From NCBI GenBank assembly GCA_038380435.1, contig JAWZYU010000034.1, positions 6,864,704 to 6,928,703 of the forward strand: a stretch of 64,000 bases of DNA. Reading direction: 5' to 3'. Below, in pieces: positions 20,143 to 31,400 of the stretch. The notes beneath the pieces were generated by a model. It did not search any database and had not been told where the DNA came from. It worked only from the letters and a program-made list of their open reading frames with translations. Each line of letters begins with the position of its first letter. The first letter of the stretch is position 1. Source of the DNA: Ryuthela nishihirai (lineage: Eukaryota > Arthropoda > Arachnida > Araneae > Heptathelidae). The position numbers and the translations under genes are program-made.

Positions 20143-20396
20143 TACAAGTGGCAACAGGAATTTCACTATGGTGACACAAGATGTGTGTATTCGTTCCATC
20201 ATACTGTATGAATTCAGAAATGGTGTCAGTACCCAAGAATGTTTGTGTAAACTGTGCAAAGCTTATGAGAATACAGTCATCTCTAAAAACATCTGTTACT
20301 GGCAGAATGACAAGTTCGAATCACATGACTTTCAACTCAGAAACAAACCTCAAAGTGGCCAACCAGTGAAATTCGAACGATGACCATTTAAATGCA
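20143..20396 (+). pseudogene. Mariner-like transposase, N-terminal part
   Basis: 'VCIRSIILYEFRNGVSTQE' and 'FESHDFQLRNKPQSGQPVK' match the helix-turn-helix region of mariner transposases (usual form R-x-x-I-x-Y-x-F, then D-x-x-L-x-x-x-x-R-S-G-R-P). This region binds the element's terminal repeats. It is interrupted after 'FER' by a SINE. The next transposase block lies on the other strand. Confidence 0.75.
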
Positions 20397-20680
20397 TTCC
20401 CCGCCCTGCCCACGGTCAGTAGGGGACACCAATGGGCTTGGAAAGGCCGCCGTTCGTCGGATGGGACGTTAAGCCGTGGCCCCGTGTGCGGGAGAGCCAT
20501 ACCCTGCGCACGTTAAAGAACACGCTGGATGGCTTTGACGGGAGGCTACCATCTGTCTCCCAACAGCTGTTCCAGTGGGTCCCCTCCCCCAACCTTCTCT
20601 GAGCCTTCGGGGTCCATGTGACCTGGCCATTTAGCCAGGTGTGCAAAAAAGTGCTGCTCAGAGGTAAAACAACCCAACCC
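20397..20680 (+). mobile_element. SINE1, 5'-truncated, in mariner remnant
   Basis: It lacks the tRNA head and starts at 'ttccccgccctgcccacgg'. It is flanked by 'gaccatttaaatgca' at 20382-20396 and 20681-20695, a 15-bp target duplication. Very similar to 19680-19957. Confidence 0.9.
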
Positions 20681-20695
20681 GACCATTTAAATGCA

Positions 20696-21005
20696 CTGCC
20701 AAATGGATTTTTTTTCGGCTATGCATTTCGGCTATGCATGGAAAATGATTCTCCTGCTTGACACCATGAATTTTTTTGAACAAAATTATCATAAATGATC
20801 CACTTTTCATCCCCTGTAATCATTCTATCAATAAAATTATTAGTCATTTGCCAAGCAAGCATTGAAGCACATGCTGTATTGTGAGCCACCATGTTCTGCT
20901 GTGGCATTCAGGTATTCAGTTTTGACACATGACCCAGCTTTTGCAGATGCCAAACAACAGAGGTCTGATTGGTGTTCACTATCTGTGGCAATGGGAATAA
21001 GGTCA
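20696..21005 (-). pseudogene. Mariner-like transposase, central part, inverted
   Basis: The minus strand reads 'LGHVSKLNTWMPQQNMVAHN', 'LAWQMTNNFIDRM' and 'ITGDEKWIIYDNFVQKNSW'. The TGDEKWI-YDN block is the second-strand region holding the first catalytic Asp of mariner. Its orientation is opposite to the N-terminal part at 20143, so the element was rearranged before or around the SINE insertion. Confidence 0.8.
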
Positions 21006-21035
21006 TCTTTAAAAGGCCTGTATTAACCTATAAAT

Positions 21036-21127
21036 TTTTATCTAAATTCTATGTAGTCTAATTATGTATGTTTATCTAAATTCTATGTAGTCTAATTATG
21101 TATGTTTGTCTAAATTCTATGTATATT
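21036..21127. repeat. 34-bp tandem repeat, about 2.7 copies
   Basis: 'tttatctaaattctatgtag' with 'tctaattatgtatg' recurs three times, the last copy partial. Confidence 0.8.
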
Positions 21128-21156
21128 CTGTTTAGTTTTGTATTAAAATCTTTACT

Positions 21157-21759
21157 ATGCCTCCTAAATGTTTACACAATCATAAATATTTGGTGAAATA
21201 TTCTCAGGAATTTTAATTTATGAAATCATCACATAAAGGAGAAACTTTTGCTTTTTGCAAATTCTGTAACTGTGCTATTAGCATTGGGCATTGAGATCAG
21301 AGAGATATTTTACTGTAGAGAAAGATAGTGAAACACATTTTAAATTATAATGAGGCTAAGAATTGGCTTAGGTTGGATTGATTTTTAAAATATGATGACA
21401 ACTTGCAAATCAATGGCAAGATTTTATTTACAACATTTTTGTTGGAGCACCTCATGTTATCAGCCTCCAATCATGTTAAGCAAGTATTTGCTATGTTGTT
21501 TCTGAATTTGCCTGAAGTGAAGATTTATGCATGTGGTTGGACCAAAACAAACCAGTTACTCAGGAAAGTTATAAGTACTATAAAGATTTCTCTATTTCCT
21601 GTTGCAACTGATGGTAGCAATGATTATGATGATAAATTGTTTCCACTGGTGGTAACATATATGAAGATGTCAGATGAGGGAAATTTTTTTATCATTGCTG
21701 TGCTTGGAGAGTGGTACACTGGAGGGAATATTTCCACCTTAATGTTTTCTGAGTTCTAG
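21157..21759 (+). pseudogene. hAT-like transposase N-terminal remnant
   Basis: It starts at ATG 21157 with 'MPPKCLHNHKYLVKYSQEF', then a stop, then 'GETFAFCKFCNC' with a following His (a BED-type zinc finger, C-x2-C). Farther on are 'LLEHLMLSASNHVKQVFAML' and 'FPVATDGSNDYDDKLFPLVV', which match the catalytic Asp region of a hAT-related family ('TDGSND'). It has at least three in-frame stops and no C-terminal half. The assignment to hAT is from motif recall. Confidence 0.6.
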
Positions 21760-21926
21760 TTCGCTACTGTTATGCTATTTATTTTCCTATTGCATTTCGC
21801 TTGGTATTTGTTGGCTATCAGTTTTGTTTCACCATAACTTCGTAACTCAGCAGCTGATCACAAGAAGTATGTATTTGGATTGTTTTATGTCCAAGCTGCA
21901 TAAAAATGCCACTCAAAGGCTATTAA

Positions 21927-22775
21927 ATAAATAATAAATAAATACCTCCTCAAGCAGCTGCTTGCCACAGAGATCTGACAGGAGCCTGCCAGTTTATATG
22001 CCATAGTAGAAGGTCTGAGAGGATGGATCTCTATGTTGCGATCTTGTGCAACCACGGCAATTCCCGGTTCCGCCTGACAGCACTACCTGGTTAAAGAAAA
22101 GCCATGACTATCTAGAGCCGGGGGCAAGGAATACGCCCTATAGGCGCACCTCAACCCCGGCCTCACATGGCAGCAGTCCTATAGAAGGAAAGCTGACCAC
22201 CGGAAGAAACCTTACTTTAATCTATTCCCCGGTTTGCAAATGTGCAAGGATATAAAGATCCAGGCTCGATCGGCACCCGGGGTGGAGACTCTTAGTAAGA
22301 CCCAGACTTTTTTAACAGCTCGTGCCTAGAGGCGGGTTCAGACCTTTCGGCAGAGCCGTTGAACAGACCACACAGGTCTCCTGAGAGGTGAGGTCTCCAA
22401 CGCCGTCACCACCCGACCGGCAATCAAGCCGGCCAGCAGCGTCTTCAACCTCGGGTGGCTTTAGCAATGCTCCAGCCGGGGACCACCCCAGCCGGCAAAA
22501 CCTTGGAATGCTCCAGCTGAGTACACGGCAGCCGGCAAATCCTCTGGCCTGCTCCAGCTAGGGATCATCCCGACCGGCAATGCCTCATCAGCCGGGTTGC
22601 TGGGCCCTAGGCCCCCCCACCACGACAAGGTGGTCCCCTATCGGGGGGGGGGTCTGAGAGGATGGCAGGACCTCAGCAGAAAAACGATACATACATCCAT
22701 GCCTTATCCAGGGCTCGAACCCAGGTCCCTTAGATCAGTAGCCAAGCACGCTAACCACTCGGCCATGAGTCAATC
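21927..22775 (-). mobile_element. SINE2 (tRNA-Ser/Leu-like head), split by an insert
   Basis: Minus strand. The head reads 'tggccgagtggttagcg' (box A) and 'gggttcgagcc' (box B), then 'tcgtttttctgctgaggtcc', 'aagcagctgcttg' and an ATTT-rich tail. It is interrupted at 22027-22650. Confidence 0.85.
22027..22650. mobile_element. GC-rich retroposon-like insert with 15-bp target duplication
   Basis: 624 bp of GC-rich sequence flanked by 'ggtctgagaggatgg' at 22012-22026 and 22651-22665. Internally, 'gctccagc...ccggcaa' units recur about every 55 bp (22465-22590). The right end has 'accacgacaaggtggtcccc', which on the minus strand resembles the start of a LINE 5' region. No poly(A) and no long frame. 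It is probably a LINE-derived or non-autonomous element. Confidence 0.65.
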
Positions 22776-23221
22776 ATTAATCAACGAACGATATTTACAT
22801 GTTGATTGTCAGTTATTAATTATTAGCTTTTAGGTTAACTTTTGTTAATATCAAAAATGTACAGATGCAGTGGTTTAGCTGTGGCAAGTCTCTGCTTCCC
22901 ATGTTGCATGACAAGCTGCCATTGCTGGCAATTTAAAAAAAAACTTAGAAAAGGACACAATGACATTTTTTTTGTTATTTCCTCTGTATTGTAATGCTAA
23001 CTTTTGAAATATATTGATTGATCTGTTATTGATCAGGGAATATGCCTACGTATTAATTATTACCATTAAGTTTACTTTTGTTTATATCAGAAACTCTCTC
23101 TTCTGCTATTTCAACAGGATGATATCTGGCTAAAATATACAGATGCAGTTGAGTTGGCTTCAGTGAGTACCATTTCCCATGCTGCATATGAAGCTTGCCA
23201 CTGCCATTGATCACAGCACTA

Positions 23222-23811
23222 TACAGGGTGATTCAAAACTTATCGTTCAAATTTCGTGGGGAGGTAGGGAATACGTCAGGAAACCGATTTCACATAGGAA
23301 AGTATGTCCGCAAACGTCATCTACATGAACAAAATGGACAAGTAAAGTGAACACAAGGAAACAGTACAGTTAAGTGGTAACGAATGTGACTTTTATTCCA
23401 ACAAGGTAAAGTACAGGTTCACAGTAGGTGCTCAAAATTGCGACCATTTACACGGACACAGGATTCACAGCGCCGTTGCATTGACCGCCGAACATTTTCA
23501 AAAACGCCTGGCATATCACGGACAATGCCTGCGGCGGCCACTATTCTTGCAACAAGGTCCACCCCATATGCGAGATGCATATCCACTAGCTCTTGATGCG
23601 TAAAACGATTCATCTTATCACTAGTAAGTCAGCTCGTACACTGATGACAGCGGGAGTGGTCGGGTGAGCTGTACACTGGTTGGGTACACACAGCGCCCTC
23701 TACATACGCATGTGTACATTTGCGGACATTCTTTCCTATGTGAAATCGGTTTCCTGACGTATTCCCTACCTCCCCACGAAATTTGAACGATAAGTTTTGA
23801 ATCACCCTGTA
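23222..23811 (-). mobile_element. 590-bp TA-flanked element with ~100-bp terminal inverted repeats
   Basis: The ends are 'tacagggtgattcaaaac' and its complement, flanked by TA. The inverted repeat runs about 100 bases each side with only a few mismatches. Between them is one 64-codon minus-strand frame (23419-23613). Confidence 0.85.
23419..23613 (-). pseudogene. Mini-transposase: N-terminus fused to C-terminus
   Basis: It starts 'MNRFTHQELVDMHLAYG' and ends 'RRCESCVRVNGRNFEHLL'. These look like the first and last residues of a mariner-superfamily-like transposase, joined in frame without the catalytic core. As seen it has no DDE triad. It could be chance retention in an internally deleted element, or a small DNA-binding protein. 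Confidence 0.55.
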
Positions 23812-23960
23812 TAATAAAAATCACCGGAGAAAGGGGTGCAATACTTGTATTACAATATTAACCTTTGTAATATATCTTGATCTATTATTATTAATCACTG
23901 GATGATGCCTACTATGTATTGTTGATTATTAGTGATTAGGTTAAATTTTGTTAATATCAA

Positions 23961-24369
23961 AAAGTACTTGTGATATATTTTCTGCATACAAAAATGTAAC
24001 TGAACTCCTTAAGCTTTTCATGATGATAGTAAATTAAATTAATAATCAGTTAATGGGTACCATAAAATGATCATCACTAAACTCCGATTCTTTGAATGGG
24101 AAGGCTAATTTGTTTTCACCCGTAACTGATCAAAGCTCACAAGATGCTGAGACTTTATTATAATATTTCTTGTATTATGTAAATTTATTTTAATTATTAA
24201 TAACTGGTAACTAATAATCAATATGATATTTTATATTGCATAAATTCTTTTTATTACATAAATTCTGCAAAATGCTGCAATTTATTAGTTTTTGTAAGTT
24301 CCTCTTATTTTTCATTGTTCCAAATCATAATTTTCATGATGCAGGTTGGTAGTTCTGCATAAAGTTATT
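23961..24369. other. AT-rich intron, nothing recognised
   Basis: No exon or clear element. 'ggttggtagttctgcataaa' near 24344 may be the end of the mariner relic that follows. Confidence 0.35.
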
Positions 24370-25450
24370 CATATTATGTGAGGGCATATCTAATTCATGG
24401 ACTGACAATGTCTTACCTTTACTTTTTATTACTGGAGTCTACAGGTGATTTATCCTTTTCAAATTGTTCCCCATTGAAAACTATGCACTTCTGCCATCAC
24501 TTAACCCATTTGTTGGATGCTTCCTGCAACCCATTTTATAAAAGTGTTGGAGCACCATCATTGTGATTACTTATGCCTCCTTGTCATTTCCAAAGCAATA
24601 ATCTTTTAATGCTGTTTTCAGTTTTGGAAACAGGTGAAAATCAAGGGTTGGGGAAATAAGGAGGATGCTTAAGTATCCTAGATCCAATGTTTGTGACAAC
24701 AATTTGAACCAAAGCAACAGTATGGGACCTCACCTTGCGAAAACCATTTTTCCCATTGCAGTTCTGGTAATTTTTTTTCAGAACTGCATGACGAAATTTT
24801 GTTCAAAGGACTTCTGCATAAACTTCCTTACTCTGTGTTGACCCTCATGGCATAAAATGTGTTAGGAAAATTCATTGCATTAAAAACACACCAGAGCCAT
24901 TTTGTTCCCATCCAACCTCACAACTTGAAGTTTTGTAGGCCGCAGTGCTACCATTCACTGGATTGGTGTTTTATTTCTGGGTCGTGGCAGAAAATTGGAA
25001 GTCTTGTCTCCTGTCACAATACACTGTAAGAATTTTCATCTTCCCTTTCAAACCTCTTTAGCCAATTCCGACACACATCAAAGTGTATTTGCTTTTGTTT
25101 GAAGCTCATGTTGTGTGGGATCCAATGAACACAAATTCTTGACATTTTTAAGTATTCTATCACTATTGTATGAACACTGCCATAAGAAAAGACATCCTTG
25201 CTGCTGGTGCATTAAGGGTTATTCATGGTCTTCACTGAAAATATCCTGAGCTTGGGCAATTTGCTGCACATTGAGGGAAGTGCTTGGTTGCCCAGATATT
25301 GCATTATTATCCATGGAATAATGCCCATCTGTGAAGTATTTGTACCACTCAAAAATCATGCTTCATTTCAAGTATAGTAATATAGCACACAAATATATCA
25401 CGTAAGGCTGCTCAGTTTCTAGATTGCCCATAGCCTGCAAAAAAAAACAC
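24370..25450 (-). pseudogene. Mariner-like transposase, heavily degraded
   Basis: Minus strand in several frames: 'FEWYKYFTDGHYSMD' with 'ISGQPSTS' (usual W-x-x-R-F-x-x-G...G-R-P-S-T-S), then 'VHTIVIEYLKMSRICVHW' (usual V-H-x-I-L-x-x-x-L-x-M-x-K), then 'CIVTGDKTS', then 'TLDFHLFPKLKTALK' with 'CFGNDKEA', and a C-terminal 'WQKCIVFNGEQFEKD'. The order is that of mariner. Many stops and shifts; old relic. Ends not defined. Confidence 0.7.
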
Positions 25451-25909
25451 TCACACGAAAACAAACTCCTTTACAAGCAAGAATATGACAGAGATTGACT
25501 ATGTACTGTTCTGCTGTTTCCCACACTGTTCCATGGCCTTAAAGAGTTGCTGTATTGCCACATGTCATGTATTAACATATGAAAAGCTGCTGATTGTTGG
25601 TGATAGCAATCACTGAATTAAATGATCTACCTACGTACATTCATTAATACATAGGTTAAGAAATATCTTTGCATTTTAGATGTAATATAACACGCTGTTC
25701 TAATGTGTGTAATTTAATTGTATATTCTCATGTTTCTCTTGGCCTTTACCATCTTGCAAAAACTTGATCAGCCCTTATTCATTCACAAATCATGATCCAG
25801 ATTTAAATAAGAAAAACTCTTGGAATATCCTTCACATATTGTGCAGTCAATTGATTTTTGAATGTTCAGCACAGAAATTTTAGAGATAAATGAAAAAATT
25901 CTTCTTGGG
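25451..25909. other. AT-rich intron, nothing recognised
   Basis: Unique-looking sequence between the mariner relic and the satellite. Confidence 0.4.
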
Positions 25910-28120
25910 TTGGATAGGCACTAATGAAATATGATTCACATTTTCCAAAATTTCCTTTGTTAGAGGATATTAGGTAAATGTCAGAACTTAACGACTATTG
26001 TAAAACAATCTTGATAAAAAATATGATATTTGTATGGTAGAGTATGGTGATCAAGGAGTTACATTGACAGCAGTGATTTGCCACTGAACCCTAAGACAGT
26101 TATGAAATATGATTCACATTTTCCTAGGCACTAATGAAATATGTTTCCTAGGCACTAATGAAATATGATTCACATTTTCCATGAAATGAAATATGATTCA
26201 TATATTTCCTAGGCACTAATGAAATATGATTCACATTTTCCAAAATTTCCTTTGTTGAGGATATTAGGTAAATGTTAGAACTTAACGACTATTGTAAAAC
26301 AATCTTGATAAAAAATATGATATTTGTATGGTAGAGTATGGTGATCAAGGAGTTACATTGACAGCAGTGATTTGCCACTGAACCCTAAGACAGTTATGAA
26401 ATATGATTCACATTTTCCTAGGCACTAATGAAATATGTTTCCTAGGCACTAATGAAATATGATTCACATTTTCCATGAAATGAAATATGATTCATATATT
26501 TCCTAGGCACTAATGAAATATGATTCACATTTTCCATGAAATGAAATATGATTCATATATTTCCTAGGCACTAATGAAATATGATTCACATTTTCCAAAA
26601 TTTCCTTTGTTGAGGATATTAGGTAAATGTTAGAACTTAACGACTATTGTAAAACAATCTTGATAAAAAATATGATATTTGTATGGTAGAGTATGGTGAT
26701 CAAGGAGTTACATTGACAGCAGTGATTTGCCACTGAACCCTAAGACAGTTATGAAATATGATTCACATTTTCCTAGGCACTAATGAAATATGTTTCCTAG
26801 GCACTAATGAAATATGATTCACATTTTCCATGAAATGAAATATGATTCATATATTTCCTAGGCACTAATGAAATATGATTCACATTTTCCAAAATTTCCT
26901 TTGTTAGAGGATATTAGGTAAAGGTCAGAACTTAATGACTATTGTAAAACAATCTTGATAAAAAAATACGATATTTGTATGGTAGAGTATGGTGATCAAG
27001 GAGTTTACATTGACAGCAGTGATTTGCCACTGAACCCTAAGACAGTTATGAAATATGATTCACATTTTCTTAGGCACTAATGAAATATGATTCATATATT
27101 TCCTAGGCACTAATGAAATATGATTCACATTTTCCAAAATTTCCTTTGTTAGAGGATATTAGGTAAATGTCAGAACTTAACGACTATTGTAAAACAATCT
27201 TGATAAAAAATATGATATTTGTATGGTAGAGTATGGTGATCAAGGAGTTACATTGACAGCAGTGATTTGCCACTGAACCCTAAGACAGTTATGAAATATG
27301 ATTCACATTTTCCTAGGCACTAATGAAATATGATTCACATTTTCCATGAAATGAAATATGATTCATATATTTCCTAGGCACTAATGAAATATGATTCACA
27401 TTTTCCAAAATTTCCTTTGTTAGAGGATATTAGGTAAAGGTCAGAACTTAACGACTATTGTAAAACAATCTTGATAAAAAATATGATATTTGTATGGTAG
27501 AGTATGGTGATCAAGGAGTTACATTGACAGCAGTGATTTGCCACTGAACCCTAAGACAGTTATGAAATATGATTCACATTTTCCTAGGCACTAATGAAAT
27601 ATGTTCCCTAGGCACTAATGAAATATGATTCACATTTTCCATGAAATGAAATATGATTCATATATTTCCTAGGCACTAATGAAATATGATTCACATTTTC
27701 CAAAATTTCCTTTGTTAGAGGATATTAGGTAAAGGTCAGAACTTAATGACTATTGTAAAACAATCTTGATAAAAAAATACGATATTTGTATGGTAGAGTA
27801 TGGTGATCAGGAGTTTACATTGACAGCAGTGATTTGCCACTGAACCCTAAGACAGTTATGAAATATGATTCACATTTTCTTAGGCACTAATGAAATATGT
27901 TTTCTAGGCACTAATGAAATATGATTCATATATTTCCTAGGCACTAATGAAATATGATTCACATTTTCCAAAATTTCCTTTGTTAGAGGATATTAGGTAA
28001 ATGTCAGAACTTAATGACTATTGTAAAACAATCTTGATAAAAAATATGATATTTGTATGGTAGAGTATGGTGATCAAGGAGTTACATTGACAGCAGTGAT
28101 TTGCCACTGAACCCTAAGAC
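25910..28120. repeat. Intronic satellite, eight copies of a ~245-355-bp unit
   Basis: The anchor 'aaaatttcctttgtt' occurs at 25947, 26242, 26597, 26891, 27136, 27407, 27702 and 27970, giving spacings of 295, 355, 294, 245, 271, 295 and 268. About 190 bp of each unit is constant ('cagcagtgatttgccactg' and so on). The length varies through a short internal submotif, 'taggcactaatgaaatatg', present two to six times per unit. It is AT-rich with no coding potential. Confidence 0.95.
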
Positions 28121-28129
28121 CTGAACCCT

Positions 28130-28168
28130 AAACAGGAGTTGGGCAGCCAAGCTGCCCAACTCCTGTTT
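28130..28168. repeat. Perfect hairpin at the satellite edge
   Basis: Arms 'AAACAGGAGTTGGGCAGC' (28130-28147) and its exact complement (28151-28168) with loop CAA. The core is shared with the hairpin at 35140-35201. Confidence 0.9.
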
Positions 28169-28944
28169 TTGGTACAGAGGTTGAAAACTGGCAAATATCC
28201 ATATTTGCCAAATGCAATATATTCTTCTAATTTTGTTTTTGTCCTCAAGTTTGTTGCAGTTCTGGCATGGAAAGAGTATTCAGTAAACTGACACTTATAA
28301 AAACTATACATAGATATTGATTTTCATCAATAATATTGAATGATCTGCTGTCTATTTAATTAACTAGAAGGATAATATATTGCCTCTGGTGAATATGGAA
28401 TGCTCATTTTTAGAGAAAATGAAGTTTTTGATTTTCTGCATTTTTCATAGTAATTTGTACTTATGGAAAATGTAAATCATATATTATTAGCCCTATACAA
28501 TAGTAAAAAGAATTTCTGATTTATTGCTTTAGATGAAAAATGTTTTTAATGTTAATGAAAAGTTAAAAATAAAAGGTTAAGGGGCAAATCATTCATTGCA
28601 TATAAAATAGAATTATTTATTCATGATTACTATATTAAAATATTATTGAAATTTTTAAAATTAAGTACTAAATTTATTTTTTTAAAATAATGACCAGTCA
28701 AATTTTAACCAATTGTAATTTAATTAAAACTCTTATGATTATCAGTTATTCCATTCTTCATCAATAATTCTTCATTCAACATTACCAGAATCTCTAATTT
28801 CTAATATATTGTTTGCAATATTGCTTTAAGCTTCTTATTTTCTACATTTATACCCTCTAATGATAGGTAATTGAAACCCTTTGAAGGATTTGAAAACTAT
28901 GAATCATCATATTTTGTTAGTACCTATTTAACTCAAGAAGAATT
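28169..28944. other. AT-rich intron, nothing recognised
   Basis: No exon or repeat family could be identified. Confidence 0.4.
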
Positions 28945-29055
28945 TTCATTAATCTCTCAAAAGAAAAAGTTGCGATTTCCCACTCACCCTGGGGATGAAG
29001 GGACAAATTGTTGCTGCCAATGTAAACCCTGTGATCATCACACTTTACCATTAAG
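28945..29055. repeat. Dispersed 110-bp block, copy 1
   Basis: 'cactcaccctgggg' with 'gggacaaattgttgctgcc' and 'gatcatcacactttac' recurs at 34437-34555. A more diverged version lies at 34700-34835. Family unknown. Confidence 0.55.
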
Positions 29056-29473
29056 ATGAAGTGAAAGGTGATTCTACGCTGATTCTCGCTCAACAGATGG
29101 CGCTGAATATCGCCCGATTCCTAGGGGGTGGTATTTACCAAGGGAGGGCATTAAGAGGCTTCCGTATTGTTTGTGGTAAAGAAGGGTCAGGAACTGATTT
29201 CTAAAAATAGCCTCAGTAGGAGGAGAACGCCCCCAACGAGAAGCTAAATACCCTAAGCTTGGTCAACAATGATTTGTTGGCCAAGCCCTAAGTTTCTGCT
29301 TCCTTGAGCTTCCAATTTCTTTTGCTTTTCACAGCTGAAATAGTTCTTACGATGATTTTATTCTTGAATGTTTTTAGTTTATTGAGTAATTCTTTTGTCG
29401 TAATAACATAGATGAAACTTCTTTACGTATCCATAGTAAATACACAGATAATCTGTAGATATAGAATTCAACA
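29056..29473. other. Intron, nothing recognised
   Basis: Slightly GC-richer (29060-29300) than its surroundings but with no open frame, domain or repeat match elsewhere in the window. Confidence 0.4.
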
Positions 29474-29537
29474 ATTATTCATCTGAAAAAAATTATTGCC
29501 TGCCTAGTCAGTAGTAATTTTTTTCAGATGAATAGTT
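29474..29537. repeat. Imperfect hairpin
   Basis: The left arm, containing 'attattcatctgaaaaaaat', pairs with 'atttttttcagatgaatag' across about 15 bases, with two or three mismatches. Confidence 0.7.
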
Positions 29538-29734
29538 CTTTACGTATATTTGTAGTTTAATTTTATTTACGTTTTTATATGTATGTATTACAGTTTCAGT
29601 TATAAGTCATTCTTCCAAAAAAATCAAAAGAAATTAGACCATATCGAAATATTCAATTTAGTCTATATTTAATAATTTAATATATAAATATATAATATAT
29701 ATGAGTTTTGTACTATGATAAAAAGATTTAATTC

Positions 29735-29925
29735 CGATGGCCAAGAGATTAGTTACTTGACTACTAATTAAAAGGACCTGGGTTCGAGCCTCAGATAAGG
29801 AAATGATATTTCGTTTCTTGTGTTGTCTCTCTGGTGAGGTCTCACTTTCCACACAATATCTGTGATATAGTTATACTGACAGGCTATTGTCAGACCAATA
29901 TGGCAAGCAGCTGCTTGAAAAACTT
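29735..29925 (+). mobile_element. SINE2, diverged copy
   Basis: 'gatggccaagagattagtta', 'cctgggttcgagcctc', 'ctctggtgaggtc' and 'caagcagctgcttg' occur in the SINE2 order, with substantial divergence. Confidence 0.6.
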
Positions 29926-30033
29926 TTTATAAAAGCTTACCAGAATCTAAAACCAATTAACTCTAAATTTCGTATACTTTTTAGTCTCTGGTTTTCTCAG
30001 AACTTTTGCATTTTAAAAAATTTGGAGTACAGT

Positions 30034-30190
30034 TGAAATAATTAGTTGGAAAAAATTTGGTTGCCCTGAGTGGGATTGGAACCCTGTCTCCCAGAATCCA
30101 TCCAGGACAACCATTTTTTTTTTCCAGCTAATTATTTGAAGTATTTCTTGTCTACAGAATATTTTCCTGTCATACTTTATTAGTGAATCA
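30034..30190. repeat. tRNA-like foldback element, small copy
   Basis: Left arm 'ttgaaataattagttgga...ttggttgccctg' pairs with right arm 'caggacaacca...tccagctaattatttgaa'. The loop holds tRNA-like 'gggattggaaccctg'. The right flank 'ttgtctacag...tttcctgt' matches 8080 and 34960 reversed. Confidence 0.6.
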
Positions 30191-30499
30191 AGTGCATTTT
30201 TTTTTAAATATTGTACTCCCTAAACTACCTTGCTTATGTGCGTTTGCAAATGCCTGGTCTAACAGTTGCCACTAGTTACACTAATCCTAGTAATTGAAAC
30301 CATAGGTGAGGAATTGTGTTCGCTTTTAATTTCAGTGGGGTTAAAAAAATTAATTTTGAACAGAATATTTAATATTTCCCAATAAGCTGCTTATAAAACA
30401 GTGTTTCAGTTTTTAATGTGATAAAAAAATTTTATTTAATTAAATGGTGAGAATACTTCTTTAACTATTGAAAAGCACATTTAGAAATCCATGTGGAAC

Positions 30500-30948
30500 C
30501 AGGGCCGGACTTATGCATAAGCTAACTAAGCTACAGCTTAGGGCCTCACAATTATGAGGGCCTCAAATATTGAGTTTGAAATTTACTGCGTCACAAATGT
30601 TTTTAATTTAAATAAATCTGTTATGCAAACACTGTTCATCTTAGCTCTACACAGTCATTATTGTATAGCAATGCTGGTATAATGTTTTCATCACATCAGT
30701 TTTGCATTTATTTTTTAATGTTCCCTTCAATCAGAATAATAAATACAATTATGTTTCGACAAACTTGTGTTTCGCTGATGAGTGGAACTCGAACTCACGC
30801 TCTTCAGTTACTTTTCAGGTTGAATTCTATGTCAACGGGTAATTTGTATATTTACTATTGATTGATTCATATAATTCTACTTCGAAATTTTTGATACCTC
30901 TTATACATGTTGTAGTTTATAGCATCAGAAGGTCGAAGTCCGGCCCTG
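30500..30948. mobile_element. hAT-type MITE with 8-bp target duplication
   Basis: The ends 'cagggccggactt' and 'aagtccggccctg' are exact inverted repeats. Flanks are 'tgtggaac' (30492-30499) and 'tgtcgaac' (30949-30956), 7 of 8 identical. 449 bp, no transposase frame. A related degraded end lies at 31240-31400. Confidence 0.9.
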
Positions 30949-31239
30949 TGTCGAACGATCATCTTCCCAATTTTTTTCCAATGCAACAAAATATTATGTA
31001 TAGCATAAGACATTTGCAGTCAAATCCTATTGGATAAGTTTAGTTCTAACTCAGAGAATCTATTTATTCCAAAATAAAATGTTTAAAGCTATCATTATTA
31101 ATGATGCCCACTTCCCCAGATTTTCTGAAAAGCAAAATTTTTCTTCATGTGTTTATTTTTTTCACATTGAGTTATAATAATTGTGAAATTCAAAGGAAAA
31201 AATAACAATTTTCCTCTTATTACACGGAAAAACTGAATT

Positions 31240-31400
31240 TGATCCAGAGCCAAACTTACACATAAACTAAGTAAGCTACATCTTAGAGCCTCACGATGAG
31301 AATGATTTTGAATGAGGGGCTTCAAAAATTAAGTTTGAAGTTTACTGTGACGTGAATTTTTTTAAATTTAATTTATTATGCTAACACTGTTCATCTCAGC
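31240..31400. repeat. Degraded relative of the hAT MITE
   Basis: 'cagagccaaacttacacataa', 'aagtaagctacatcttag' and 'ctaacactgttcatctcagc' follow the order of 30500-30660 with many changes. The right end is missing. Confidence 0.55.

Larger units (their letters stand above)
22795..23960. repeat. Degenerate tandem duplication with an inserted element
   Basis: The segments near 22795-22930, 22975-23210 and 23843-23960 share 'tattaattatta...ggttaacttttgttaatatca' and 'gtacagatgcagt...cccatg(t/c)tgca' blocks. They look like about three diverged copies of a 250-270-bp unit. The 590-bp element at 23222-23811 sits within them. Confidence 0.5.

Noticed and set aside
25910..28120. CRISPR-like array
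   Set aside because: The units are 245-355 bp with no unique spacers; it is a eukaryotic satellite.
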